Assembly: GCA_964526675.1 (NCBI GenBank)
Contig: CAZGLY010000055.1
Coordinates: 1 to 18,053, forward strand
Source of the DNA: CAZADA01 sp964526675
GTDB lineage: Bacteria; Pseudomonadota; Alphaproteobacteria; Caulobacterales; Maricaulaceae
Direction: 5' to 3'
Length of the DNA: 18,053 nucleotides
Part shown: positions 6,400 through 16,837 of the stretch, piece by piece
Layout: each line of letters starts with the position of its first letter
Numbering within the stretch: position 1 is the first letter of the stretch
Program-made: the position numbers and the translations under genes
Notes under the pieces: model-generated
What the model was told of the DNA's origin: nothing
The model's database searches: none
Seen by the model: the letters and a program-made list of their open reading frames with translations, nothing else

Positions 6400-8721
6400 A
6401 TGGCCTGCACATCCACACGCCTGTTTTGGCTGGCGGGCGTCGCCGCCGCGGCGGTCGCGGCGCCAAGCGCTTACGGTCAAACAGAGGCGGAGGAGGGCGC
6501 TGAGGACGCTGGCGGCGTCGAGCGCCTCGTGGTCACGGCGCGCCGGCGTGAGGAGACGCTGCAGGACGTGCCGGTGGCGGTCTCGGCGTTTTCTGAAAAC
6601 CGGATTGCGGAGCTGCAGGCCGACGATCTCTCGGGACTGCAGTACTCCGTGCCCAACTTCTATTTCGACGAGGGCGACGCTTCCAACGCCGTCATCTACA
6701 TCCGCGGCAGCGGCCAGAACGACTCTCTGGCCTTCGCGGACCCCGGCGTCGGCGTCTATGTGGACGACGTGTTCATCGCGCGCTCCCAAGCCGCGTTCTT
6801 AGAGCTGTTCGACGTCGATCGCGTGGAGGTTCTGCGGGGCCCGCAGGGCACGCTCTATGGTCGGAACACCATTGGCGGGGCGGTGAAGTTCGTCTCGCGC
6901 AAACCCACCGATGAGTTTGAGGCGTATGTTGAGGCCGGCGCGGGCAATTTCGACTTCGTCACCGCGAGAGGTCGCGTGAGCGGTCCTCTGGTGGAGGGCG
7001 TGCTGCGCGCCAAAGCTGCCGTCGCCTACACCCGTCGCGACGGGTTCAACACCAATCTGTTCGATGGCCAAGACAATGGCGATCAGAATTCGCTCTCCGG
7101 CCGTGTCGGTCTTTATTGGGATCCCCGCGACGACGTGTCGGTCGCCCTCACCCTCGATGGCCGGCGCGAACGCCCCGACAGCGCGCGCAGCCCGGCCCTT
7201 GTCACGGACGCGTTCGGCTTCCCCGATCCGGTGAACGACCCGTTCAACGTCGCGACGTTCCAACCGTCAGACGACCCCTTCGACGTCAACACCAACGCCA
7301 GCACCCGCTCCGACACCGACAGCTTCGGCGTCACCTTGCGCTCAACCTGGGACGCGACGGACACATTGACCGTGGAGTCCATCACCGCGTACCGGGAGTT
7401 CGAATTCGATGTGGCGCTCGATACCGACGCCACGCCGCTGCCCTTGCTTGACGTGTTCGTCGATCAGGACCAACAGCAATTCTCTCAAGAGTTGCGGGTC
7501 GTCTACGACGACGGCGACCGGATCAACGCGACCGCTGGCCTCTATTACTTCTACGACGATGATCTGAGTTTCAGCGGCGTCGACAACGTCTCCGCAGGCT
7601 TTGATTTGAGCGCCTTCGGTCTCGGGCCGGTGAACCTGTTCCAGTTCACCGAGATTTTGGGGCTGCCGCCGTTCGCCACCTCGTCCATCGCCGACACGGA
7701 CCAAACCACCAATTCCTACGCCGCCTTTGCGCACGGCAGCTACCAGGCCACGGATCGGCTGAGCCTCAGCGCCGGCCTCCGCTACACGTTTGAAGAGAAG
7801 GAATCCGCGCGGCGGTTCGAGAACTTCTTCGACCCCGAACTGCGCGTCGTGCCGAACCCGCCGCCGTTTCTGCAAGGCTTGGGGACGCCCGGCGTCACGA
7901 TTGAGGGCGAGGACGACTTCGACGCCTTCACGCCGAAATTCGAGGTCGCTTACGACGTCAGCGAGGACATCTTGGCGTACGCCTCGGTCGGGCGCGGGTT
8001 TAAGTCCGGCGGTTTTGACGGGCGCGCGAACAACGACGCGGCGTTTGAGCCCTTTGATCCGGAGTTTGTCTGGTCCTACGAAGCGGGCCTGAAGACCGCC
8101 TGGCTCGACAACCGTTTGGTGGTCAACGCCACGTACTTCTTCAACGACTTCACGGACCTGCAGGTGACGTCCTTCGCGGCGGATCCGGACACGGGCGTGT
8201 TCGTCAGTCAGTTCACCAACGCTGCGGAAGCCACCGTCCAGGGCGTCGAGCTCGAGATGTTCGCGACCCCCTACGACGGTCTGACCCTCAATGGCTCGTT
8301 TGGCTATGTCGATGCGGAGTATCAAGAGTTCGACATTTTGGTGGGCGGCGTTCCCACCGACGTGAGCGACCGTCCGCTGGTGAACACGCCGGAGTTCAAC
8401 GGCAGCATCGCCGCGACCTACGTCCACCCGCTGGGGCAGCTCCTTGAAGGCACCGTTCATGTGGACGCCAACTATCGCGGGGAGACCGCCACGGAGATCT
8501 CCGCCACGCCGGAGCTGACGCAGGACGCGTATTGGCTCACCAACGCCTTCGCGGCCGTCGGGACCCAAGACGGGCGCTGGCAGCTGCGGGGCGGCGTGCG
8601 CAACATCGGCAATGAGGAGATCCAGGTTCAGGGCTTCAACCTGACCGAGTTTCCGGGGCTGCAGTCAGCCTTCTTCGCCGCGCCGCGCACTTACGACGTG
8701 CGGGTGATATTCCGCTACTAA
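6400..8721 (+). CDS. TonB-dependent outer-membrane receptor
   Basis: A 773-residue outer-membrane active transporter. ATG 6400 is preceded by GGGGAG (6387-6392). A signal peptide covers about residues 1-26, ending in Ala-Tyr-Gly. A TonB box-like ERLVVTARR follows near 40-48. The plug domain (about 55-170) contains VYVDDVF and the conserved RVEVLRGPQGTLYGRNTIGG. A long beta-barrel with alternating Tyr, Asp and Phe strands continues to the C-terminal Phe-Arg-Tyr, a typical terminal aromatic. Such receptors use TonB/ExbBD energy to import siderophores, cobalamin, saccharides or other large solutes. The substrate is not visible in the sequence. Because the gene lies between an AraC-type regulator and a 3-hydroxybutyrate oligomer hydrolase (54-bp gap), uptake of hydroxybutyrate oligomers is the inferred role. 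A conventional iron receptor remains possible. Confidence 0.93.
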   Translation: MACTSTRLFWLAGVAAAAVAAPSAYGQTEAEEGAEDAGGVERLVVTARRREETLQDVPVAVSAFSENRIAELQADDLSGLQYSVPNFYFDEGDASNAVIYIRGSGQNDSLAFADPGVGVYVDDVFIARSQAAFLELFDVDRVEVLRGPQGTLYGRNTIGGAVKFVSRKPTDEFEAYVEAGAGNFDFVTARGRVSGPLVEGVLRAKAAVAYTRRDGFNTNLFDGQDNGDQNSLSGRVGLYWDPRDDVSVALTLDGRRERPDSARSPALVTDAFGFPDPVNDPFNVATFQPSDDPFDVNTNASTRSDTDSFGVTLRSTWDATDTLTVESITAYREFEFDVALDTDATPLPLLDVFVDQDQQQFSQELRVVYDDGDRINATAGLYYFYDDDLSFSGVDNVSAGFDLSAFGLGPVNLFQFTEILGLPPFATSSIADTDQTTNSYAAFAHGSYQATDRLSLSAGLRYTFEEKESARRFENFFDPELRVVPNPPPFLQGLGTPGVTIEGEDDFDAFTPKFEVAYDVSEDILAYASVGRGFKSGGFDGRANNDAAFEPFDPEFVWSYEAGLKTAWLDNRLVVNATYFFNDFTDLQVTSFAADPDTGVFVSQFTNAAEATVQGVELEMFATPYDGLTLNGSFGYVDAEYQEFDILVGGVPTDVSDRPLVNTPEFNGSIAATYVHPLGQLLEGTVHVDANYRGETATEISATPELTQDAYWLTNAFAAVGTQDGRWQLRGGVRNIGNEEIQVQGFNLTEFPGLQSAFFAAPRTYDVRVIFRY

Positions 8722-8728
8722 GTCTCGG

Positions 8729-8756
8729 GCGGTCGGGCGTTTTTGCGCCCGACCGC
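8729..8756 (+). terminator. Strong hairpin between receptor and hydrolase genes
   Basis: GCGGTCGGGCG (8729-8739) and its exact reverse complement (8746-8756) form an 11-bp stem with the loop TTTTTG, 7 nt after the receptor stop codon. The T-run is in the loop rather than after the stem. It may end most receptor transcripts, protect their 3' end, or lower hydrolase expression relative to the receptor. Confidence 0.5.
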
Positions 8757-8775
8757 GCCACGCGCGAGAACACCC

Positions 8776-10698
8776 ATGGCTTCGACTGTGCGTCGGCGTG
8801 ATCTGGGCGCTGACTTGGTGGCGGAGAGCGGGCCGCGCCGCCGGGAGGGCGCTGACGACCTCCTCACGGCCGGGCTCGGCCTTGCCGGGGTCCGCCAACC
8901 CACGCCGCCGGCTGGGGCGAGCGTCCGCCAAATGGCGCATCACCGCGACATCCGCGAGTTGATGGACGTCACGGAGGAGGGGGGCTTTGGTCGCCTCTAT
9001 GGCCCGGCGTCGCCCGACGCGCTCGCGGTGGCGGGGGAGGAGACCACGGCCTTGCTGCGCCTGCCCGGGCGGCGCTTTCCGTTCACCGTTCGGGTGTTGA
9101 TCCCGGATGCGTTTGATGCGGACGCGCCATGCTTGATCGTCGCCCCGTCGTCCGGATCGCGCGGCGTCACGGGGGCGATCGGCGACGTCGGCGCCTGGGC
9201 CTTGACCCATGGCTGCGCGGTGGCGCTGACCGACAAGGGAACCGGCGTCGGCGCGCAGATCCTGGCGACCGGCGAGGTCTATGACCTTGACGGGGACCTC
9301 ACCACGCCGGACGCCGCGCCGTCGAGTTTCGCCGTTAAGCGGACGCGGCGGCTCAGGCGCTTCCTCGACGACGCGCCGCACGCCATCGCGTTCAAACACG
9401 CCCACAGCGGCGAGCATGTGGAGGCGGATTGGCCGCAGTTTGTGCTGGCGGCGGCGCGCTACGGCTTGGCGCGCTTAGCTGCGTCCGACAGCGCGCGGGC
9501 CAAGAGGCCCGTGTCCGTCATCGCCGTCGGCGTCTCCAACGGGGGTGGGGCGGTGTTGCGCGCGGCGGAGGCCGATCGCGCCGGCGTGCTCGATGCCGTC
9601 GTGGCGGCCGAACCCCAGATCACTCCGCGCCCCCGCGGCCGGCTGACGGTGATTGACGGCGGCGTGGAACGCGCCGGCGCGGGCGCGCCGCTCTATGACA
9701 TTGCTTCGCAGATGAGCCTTTTCGCGCCGGCGGCGGCGCTGGCGCCCGCCTTCGCGGCCTTCCCGCTGGCCGAACTGCTCGCGCCCCTGCGGCCGCGCCA
9801 AGAGGCGTTCGCCGCGGATCTGGCGAGCGCGGGCGTTCTGGACGGCGACACCACCGAGGCGCAGGCGGAGGCTGCGGTGGCGCGCATGCGGGCGCTGCAT
9901 TTTGGGCCGGAGAGCGACGGGGCGCTCAACGCGATGGTGGCGTTGCACATCTGGCCGGCGGTGACGGCGACGTTCGCCAACGCGCTCGGCCGCTTTGGCG
10001 TGGAGGACGCTTTGGCGGGCGTCACCTTCGCGTTTGCCGATCCCGGCGGGTCGGAAGCCCGCGCGCCCACGCCGGAGGAAAAAGCTCTGTTGGCCGGGCG
10101 CAGCGGCGGGTTGGCGCCGTCCGGCGGCGTTGCGCTCGTCGATCATGGCGACGCCGCGTGGATGAGCGCGAAAACGGCGCTCGCCTTCCGGCGCTTGTGG
10201 ACGGGCCACGACGGCCAAGCGAAGCGGGTTCAGCGCGGCGCGCGGCACGTGCTGGCGCATGCGCGGCCGCGTGGGCGTCCCACTATCATCGTTCATGGCC
10301 GCGGCGACAGCCTGATCAACCCAACGCACACATCACGCGCCTATGTCGCGGCGGCCGCGCGCGCCGGACGCGGGGCGCGCCATCTGCGCTACTACGAGAT
10401 TGAACGCGCCCAGCACTTCGACACCTTGCTCAACCTGCCCGGGTTTTCCGCGTACTACACGCCGTTGAACGCGTCTCTGTGCGCGGCGCTGCAGCTGATG
10501 CGGCAGACGCTGCTCGCGGGGACGGCTCTGCCCCCAAGTCAGCGGGTGCGGACCCTGCCGCCGCCGATGGCCGACGGCGCGCGCACGCGTTTGGAGCGCG
10601 CGCACCTGGGGGCCATCGCCGTGGAGCCCCACTCGGATGATCGGATCGTGGCGGACCCCGGCCGCATCGTCATTCCCGCCGCGTTGGGCGATGTCTGA
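8776..10698 (+). CDS. D-(-)-3-hydroxybutyrate oligomer hydrolase
   Basis: A 640-residue serine esterase resembling the 3HBOH family (EC 3.1.1.22), which cuts 3-hydroxybutyrate dimers and oligomers, the intermediates of PHB breakdown, to monomers. Family landmarks seen are DDLLTAGLGLAGV near residues 27-39, SSGSRG, the nucleophile Ser255 in GVSNGGG, Asp511 in IIVHGRGDSLINP and His547 in YYEIERAQHFD. These form a plausible Ser-Asp-His triad. The start is ATG 8776, preceded by a weak GAGAA. The in-frame TAA of the receptor blocks any start before 8722, so the protein cannot have a longer N-terminus, and residues 1-30 hold no signal peptide. I infer a cytoplasmic enzyme, while some relatives are exported. 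Its place behind a TonB receptor and an AraC-type regulator supports a catabolic locus. Confidence 0.85.
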   Translation: MASTVRRRDLGADLVAESGPRRREGADDLLTAGLGLAGVRQPTPPAGASVRQMAHHRDIRELMDVTEEGGFGRLYGPASPDALAVAGEETTALLRLPGRRFPFTVRVLIPDAFDADAPCLIVAPSSGSRGVTGAIGDVGAWALTHGCAVALTDKGTGVGAQILATGEVYDLDGDLTTPDAAPSSFAVKRTRRLRRFLDDAPHAIAFKHAHSGEHVEADWPQFVLAAARYGLARLAASDSARAKRPVSVIAVGVSNGGGAVLRAAEADRAGVLDAVVAAEPQITPRPRGRLTVIDGGVERAGAGAPLYDIASQMSLFAPAAALAPAFAAFPLAELLAPLRPRQEAFAADLASAGVLDGDTTEAQAEAAVARMRALHFGPESDGALNAMVALHIWPAVTATFANALGRFGVEDALAGVTFAFADPGGSEARAPTPEEKALLAGRSGGLAPSGGVALVDHGDAAWMSAKTALAFRRLWTGHDGQAKRVQRGARHVLAHARPRGRPTIIVHGRGDSLINPTHTSRAYVAAAARAGRGARHLRYYEIERAQHFDTLLNLPGFSAYYTPLNASLCAALQLMRQTLLAGTALPPSQRVRTLPPPMADGARTRLERAHLGAIAVEPHSDDRIVADPGRIVIPAALGDV

Positions 10699-10835
10699 AG
10701 GGGCGCGCGGCGCTCCAAGACAGCATTCGTGTCCCTGCCGCTCGCGGGCGGTTTCGCGTTGGCGCGTGTCCGTCGCGTGTGTCATCCAGTCGTTGAGCCT
10801 GGTCGGCGAACCGATGGCGTGAACGGGGATGGCGT

Positions 10836-12584
10836 ATGGCATGGCGAGCGATCGCGTTGGCGGTTTTAAGCGGCTTGGCGTCGGGCTCAGCGCACGCGCA
10901 AGACAATGGCCCGACAGACGACGAACTCATCGCGCGGTTGGAGGCGGCCTTGCCGGCGCCGAGCCGGGCTCAACGCGTGTTGGCGGAGCTCCGCCGGGCC
11001 GACGCCGCGGCGAGTTCGGCGACCCGCGTGTCGGCTCTGCGCGCAGCGCTCTCCGCCGAGGCGCGGATCCGCGACGCCGTTCGTCCGGCCGAGCTTCCGA
11101 GCCGCGCGGCCATGCTTGAGCGTTTGGCGGCGGCGCACGTAACCGCCGAAGACATGCGAGCGGCCGTGCGCGCCATACGCGACGCTCAGAAGGCGTGGGA
11201 GGAGATCTACGGCCAACCGGATGACGACGGCGCGCCCGCCCCGTTGGCGGCCGCCTACGCCCGGCTCGCCGATCTGGCCGAGCGCGCGGGAGAGGACGCC
11301 TATGCAGGGCGTCTGCGCACGCTTGGGGCGCGGACCAAAAGCTTGGCGGTGCGCCGTGTGGGGGACGGCGCGGCCTATTCCCTGGTCACGGTCTTCTACG
11401 CCACCAGCCGCACGACGAAGAACCGGCGGGGCGACGCCCGCTTTCGCGCGAGCGACTTTACCGGCGACCGCGTTGCGGATGACGCGCCGCTCGCCTACGG
11501 CCGGCTGCAGGTCTCCGTGCCCCATGGTCTGGGCGCGGGCAAGGTCCGCACGCCGCTGGTCGGCAGACCCGATCCGAAGCGACACATCATCATCACCGAC
11601 ATCGAACCCAGCCAAAACGCGACGGGGTTTTTCGCGTCCATCCGCCGGTTCATGGATGACAATCGCAGCGCCACGCAAGCGCGACGGCTGCGCGAGGCGG
11701 TGGTCTATGTCCACGGCTACGCCAACACCTTCGAGACGGCGGCCCGCCGCGCGGCCAAGCTCGCCTATGATCTCCGCGTTGAAGGCGCGCCGATCCTCTA
11801 CAGCTGGGCGTCCCGCGGGGATGTCGCGAGTTATGTCGTGGACCGCTTTCGCTGCGATGCGCGCGCGAAGGAGCTGTTCGCCGGCTTTCTCGACCGCGTC
11901 GTGCGCGAGACGGGGGCCGAGCGCGTTCACGTGATCGCGCATTCCATGGGCAATTGCCTTGTGGTCCGCGCGCTTGATGAGCTCGCGTCGGGCCGGGCCG
12001 GCGACAGCGATGTTTGGCGCGGGGCCCAGGCCCGCACCGCCCCGCCGCTCGATCAGGTTGTGCTGGCGGCCCCGGATCTGACGCGCGGCGAGTTCACTCC
12101 GGAGGTCGCAAGCGGTCTGACGTCGGTGGCGCGGGGCGTGACGGTCTATGCGTCCGACCAAGACTTGGCGCTCAAGGCCGCGGCGCTCGTCAGCAGCGCC
12201 GTGCGCGTCGGCCAAGTGCGCCCCCTCCTGGAGCTCGACGGCATCGACGTGGTCGACGCCACGCAAGCGCCCTCGGACGTGTTCAACCACCTTCATTTCG
12301 CGAAGGGCGCTCTTGATGATCTGCGCGCGCTGTTGTGGGCGGGATCGCGCACCCCGGGGCGGTGCGTCCTCGACCATGACGTGCGCCCGGCGCGGTTTGA
12401 GGAAGGGCGATGCGAACCGATCGACATGCGCGCGGCGGCGTTTGAGATCCGCCAGTATGGCGGCCAGCGCACGGTCGACTTCTATTGTGATCCTTTCGAA
12501 ATTGGCCCGCCCCCTTTTGGGACGCGAGACGGTGTGTGTGCAAACGCACAGAAGCTTAAACAGAACGCGTGGCCGCTTCCGTGA
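10836..12584 (+). CDS. Secreted alpha/beta hydrolase, DUF900-type
   Basis: A 582-residue protein of the DUF900 alpha/beta-hydrolase type. A signal peptide (about 1-21, ending SAHA) directs it out of the cytoplasm. A helical Ala/Arg-rich region follows (22-170). The hydrolase domain, about 180-505, opens with VTVFYATSR, a family hallmark. It continues with VYVHGYANTFE (oxyanion region), the nucleophile elbow HSMGN with Ser370, Asp414 in LAAPDL and His487 in FNHLHF, a complete candidate triad. The C-terminal 75 residues contain four Cys (in GRC, GRC, FYC and GVC), consistent with disulfides outside the cytoplasm. The substrate is unknown; lipase or esterase activity is the family-level expectation. 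The gene starts 137 bp after the oligomer hydrolase, and the secreted caspase-FGE gene begins 59 bp after it, suggesting co-transcription with the latter. Confidence 0.85.
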   Translation: MAWRAIALAVLSGLASGSAHAQDNGPTDDELIARLEAALPAPSRAQRVLAELRRADAAASSATRVSALRAALSAEARIRDAVRPAELPSRAAMLERLAAAHVTAEDMRAAVRAIRDAQKAWEEIYGQPDDDGAPAPLAAAYARLADLAERAGEDAYAGRLRTLGARTKSLAVRRVGDGAAYSLVTVFYATSRTTKNRRGDARFRASDFTGDRVADDAPLAYGRLQVSVPHGLGAGKVRTPLVGRPDPKRHIIITDIEPSQNATGFFASIRRFMDDNRSATQARRLREAVVYVHGYANTFETAARRAAKLAYDLRVEGAPILYSWASRGDVASYVVDRFRCDARAKELFAGFLDRVVRETGAERVHVIAHSMGNCLVVRALDELASGRAGDSDVWRGAQARTAPPLDQVVLAAPDLTRGEFTPEVASGLTSVARGVTVYASDQDLALKAAALVSSAVRVGQVRPLLELDGIDVVDATQAPSDVFNHLHFAKGALDDLRALLWAGSRTPGRCVLDHDVRPARFEEGRCEPIDMRAAAFEIRQYGGQRTVDFYCDPFEIGPPPFGTRDGVCANAQKLKQNAWPLP

Positions 12585-12643
12585 GCCGGCGCGGTGCGTA
12601 TACTCCCGGTGCAGGCGAACGGCTAGGCGTGGGATTGGAGATC

Positions 12644-14578
<1,935 letters not shown>

Positions 14579-14617
14579 ACGCCCCATTGCGCGTTTCGCG
14601 GACGCCGCGGCGGCGGC

Positions 14618-15088
14618 TTAGGCGGCGAAATTGGCCGTCAGCTGATTGCCGCAGGGCAGGTCATAGGCGTTGTAAAAGCCCGAATAAATCAGCTCGACGC
14701 CGTCGCGGTGGGCGATATAGGCGTTGGTCGACATCAGGAACGACCGGATGACGGATTCCTCCAAGGCGGTGTCGATGCCTTCCGCGAGCCCAACGCCGGC
14801 GAGGCCGTAGTCGGCATAAACGTCGACCACTTCAGCGGCCACATGGGCGAGCGCGCTAGGCTCGCCCTCCACGCCGCCAAGACGGTTGTTCATCCGATCG
14901 GGGGTCAGCGCGTGATAAGCGACCATGAACTCCCTGGCCGCGTCGCTCGCGGCGATGGTCTCGCCAAAATGGCGACGGATCAGCGACAGTCCGTGGTCGA
15001 TCACGCCGGAGCGGGCGATGGGCGCGAGCGCCGCCACCGTCACGGCGGATCCCACGCCGAGCAGCGCTGTGCGTCGTGATATCGTCAT
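14618..15088 (-). CDS. Small Tat-exported protein, likely partner subunit of the adjacent GMC oxidoreductase
   Basis: A 156-residue protein starting at ATG 15088, preceded on its strand by GAGGGTGA about 4 nt away. The N-terminus MTISRRTALLGVGSAVTVAA is a twin-arginine signal (Arg-Arg, then a hydrophobic stretch). The rest is helical with one Cys near the C-terminus (DLPCGNQL) and no catalytic motif I recognise. It lies 29 bp downstream of the GMC oxidoreductase on the same strand. In FAD-dependent glucose, fructose and sorbitol dehydrogenases a small Tat-signal subunit escorts the signal-less catalytic subunit to the periplasm. The size, signal and position here suggest the same job, though sequence similarity to those subunits is not obvious to me. 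It ends 39 bp from the convergent caspase-FGE gene, with no clear terminator between. Confidence 0.75.
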   Translation of the reverse strand: MTISRRTALLGVGSAVTVAALAPIARSGVIDHGLSLIRRHFGETIAASDAAREFMVAYHALTPDRMNNRLGGVEGEPSALAHVAAEVVDVYADYGLAGVGLAEGIDTALEESVIRSFLMSTNAYIAHRDGVELIYSGFYNAYDLPCGNQLTANFAA

Positions 15089-15117
15089 GGGTTCACCCTC
15101 GCTGGATCGGCGGTTCG

Positions 15118-16524
15118 TCAGATCGCTCTCGCCGCGTGAATGGAGAGCGCGCTCAACGTCAATGTTGGGTTCGCCGGCGAGCACGAGCGGAAGGCGCCCG
15201 CGCCGAGGCACCAGACGTTCGGGGCGGCGAACAGCTTCAGGTTCGCGTCGACCACGCCGTCCGCCTCCGTCACGCCCATACGCGTCGCGCCTTGTATGTG
15301 AGCTTCGGTGACGCGCTCGGGTTGCCGCATGATCCGTTCGATGTTGAACGGCAAGACATCCGGGAGGAGCTCCACCGCCCGGTCCAGGCCCCGGCGAGCG
15401 TAGGCGTCGTGACCGCTCCACAAGACAAGCGGTTCATCATCAACAAGCGTGACGCGGTTTTCCTTCTTCGGCAGGTCTTCCGCGAGCAGGAGCAGCACAA
15501 GCCTCTGCGTCCACCGGCCGGGCTCGAGGCGCACTTCCGGCGGCGCGTTGTGGTTTTCGATGAGCACCGCCGCGGCGTCGCGGCGGTGATCCCCGGCGTA
15601 GAACGGATAGCCGTGGCCGCTGACCGAGGTGCCGCCGAAGTAATTGTCTTGATCGATGTCGAGCCACACGACCTGACCCAGCTGCTCGTGCAGATGGGTG
15701 CCGAGCCATTCGTTCTGGACGCCGGAGCGCATCAGAATCGCGGTGTTGCTGATCGGGTTGGCGCCGAGGCCGAACGCATCTGCGCGCAACTCCGTCTCAA
15801 CGCCGTCGCGGCCGCGCACGAGGGCTGACACGGCCGTTCGCCCTTCGATGGAAAGCGCGCGGACCTCCGTGTCGAGGAGAAGGTGGAACCCGTCCTGCTC
15901 AAACTCCTGCAGAGAGTTGAGGATCGTGAACTTGGAATCGATCGGGCAGAGCGAGCACACGCCGTTGGCGCAGCAGGGCGGGCGTTTGGTCGAGTTGCTG
16001 CGCGCGTTTGGTTGGGGAAACCAGTCGCGGCTGTGGGCCCGCAACGCGCGGTCCGTCAGGGACGGCGTGTGACCGGGCGCCGGGAAGGGCCGACTGCGCG
16101 GCAAGATGTGTTCGCTGCCGCCGCCGGCGACATCCATGACCTCTTCAGCGTCGCAATAGGCCTCTTCTAAGTCGTCATAGGAGAGGGGCCAGTCCTCGCC
16201 GACGCCGTGGAGGGTGCGCAGGCGGAAGTCGTCCGGATGGGCGCGAGGGGTGCCGCCCCACCAGCAATTGGATCCCCCGCCGAACCCGGACTGGCCGACC
16301 CACCATTTGGGATGCTCGCTGGTGTTCTCGATGGCGATGGGCGGCGGCTCGAGGCCGTTGGCGCTGATCTGGTCGGCGTGGGACACCCAGGGGCCCCGCT
16401 CAATAAACAAAACGGAGCGAAACTGGGATTGGTAGCGCGCGAAGAAAAACGCCGCGAAGCTTGTGCCGACAACGATGCAGTCCCACTGCCGCGCGCGCGC
16501 GGCGTCGATGTCGATGGTCTTCAT
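15118..16524 (-). CDS. GMC-family FAD oxidoreductase with a probable 3Fe-4S cysteine motif
   Basis: A 468-residue flavoenzyme starting at ATG 16524, with GGGGGT a few bases upstream. It has no signal peptide. The FAD-binding fold begins at DCIVVGTSFAA (15-25), where the usual GxGxxG keeps only the first Gly; LFIERG (39-44) supplies the acidic residue for the ribose. GGGSNCWWGG (82-91), HIQGATRMG (His409) and ANPTLTLSALSIHAA near the C-terminus are GMC family landmarks. Cys184, Cys185, Cys190 and Cys193 (CC-x4-C-x2-CP) resemble the CC-x4-C-x3-CP site that binds a 3Fe-4S cluster in FAD-glucose dehydrogenase. I therefore infer a dehydrogenase passing electrons onward rather than an oxidase. The following Tat-signal gene probably exports it. 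No cytochrome c subunit is in the window. The substrate, a sugar, polyol or alcohol, is unknown. Confidence 0.87.
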   Translation of the reverse strand: MKTIDIDAARARQWDCIVVGTSFAAFFFARYQSQFRSVLFIERGPWVSHADQISANGLEPPPIAIENTSEHPKWWVGQSGFGGGSNCWWGGTPRAHPDDFRLRTLHGVGEDWPLSYDDLEEAYCDAEEVMDVAGGGSEHILPRSRPFPAPGHTPSLTDRALRAHSRDWFPQPNARSNSTKRPPCCANGVCSLCPIDSKFTILNSLQEFEQDGFHLLLDTEVRALSIEGRTAVSALVRGRDGVETELRADAFGLGANPISNTAILMRSGVQNEWLGTHLHEQLGQVVWLDIDQDNYFGGTSVSGHGYPFYAGDHRRDAAAVLIENHNAPPEVRLEPGRWTQRLVLLLLAEDLPKKENRVTLVDDEPLVLWSGHDAYARRGLDRAVELLPDVLPFNIERIMRQPERVTEAHIQGATRMGVTEADGVVDANLKLFAAPNVWCLGAGAFRSCSPANPTLTLSALSIHAARAI

Positions 16525-16837
16525 GTGGCTACCCCCTGTTCGCGGTGTTGTCCCCCAGGGCGCCCGCCAGCGCAACGCCTGCGTTCATTGTTGATTCAGA
16601 CCGTTGGCGGGCGCGCGCGACCCGAGGCCTTCGCGTGTCTTCGGCCAAAAACGCTAACGAACCCCCGTTGTGGCGGGCCGTCGGGCGCCCCGCGAACGCA
16701 TGCCAACGCAGCTGGATCGCGACGGACGCCCGTCAAGGGGGATGGGTCAGCGCGGCGCAGGGAGGAGGGCGGCGGTCGTCGGCCACGCCGTCGACCGGAG
16801 GGGCGCGCGCCGAGCGCCGTCCAGCGACAGACGTGCG
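16525..16837. other. 313-bp non-coding stretch upstream of the GMC gene
   Basis: I see no credible gene on either strand. It should contain the leftward promoter of the GMC operon and the 3' end of the cupin transcript. It holds a 10-bp perfect inverted repeat with a 35-nt spacer (16560-16569 and 16605-16614) and a 10-bp palindrome, GGCGCGCGCC, at 16802-16811. No clear -35/-10 pair or T-tailed terminator was found. Confidence 0.5.
16560..16614. repeat. Spaced inverted repeat upstream of the GMC gene
   Basis: GCGCCCGCCA (16560-16569) and TGGCGGGCGC (16605-16614) are perfect reverse complements, 36 bp upstream of the GMC start on its strand. The 35-nt spacer suits a looped regulator site or an mRNA leader stem more than a terminator. 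Confidence 0.35.

Noticed and set aside
8743..8775. Upstream TTG start for the oligomer hydrolase
   Set aside because: The TTG lies in the loop of the 8729-8756 hairpin with no ribosome site, and the extra residues do not form a signal peptide.
14579..14617. Bidirectional terminator between the convergent genes
   Set aside because: The 39 bp are GC-rich, with only a short CGCCGCGGCG palindrome and no convincing stem plus T-run on either strand.
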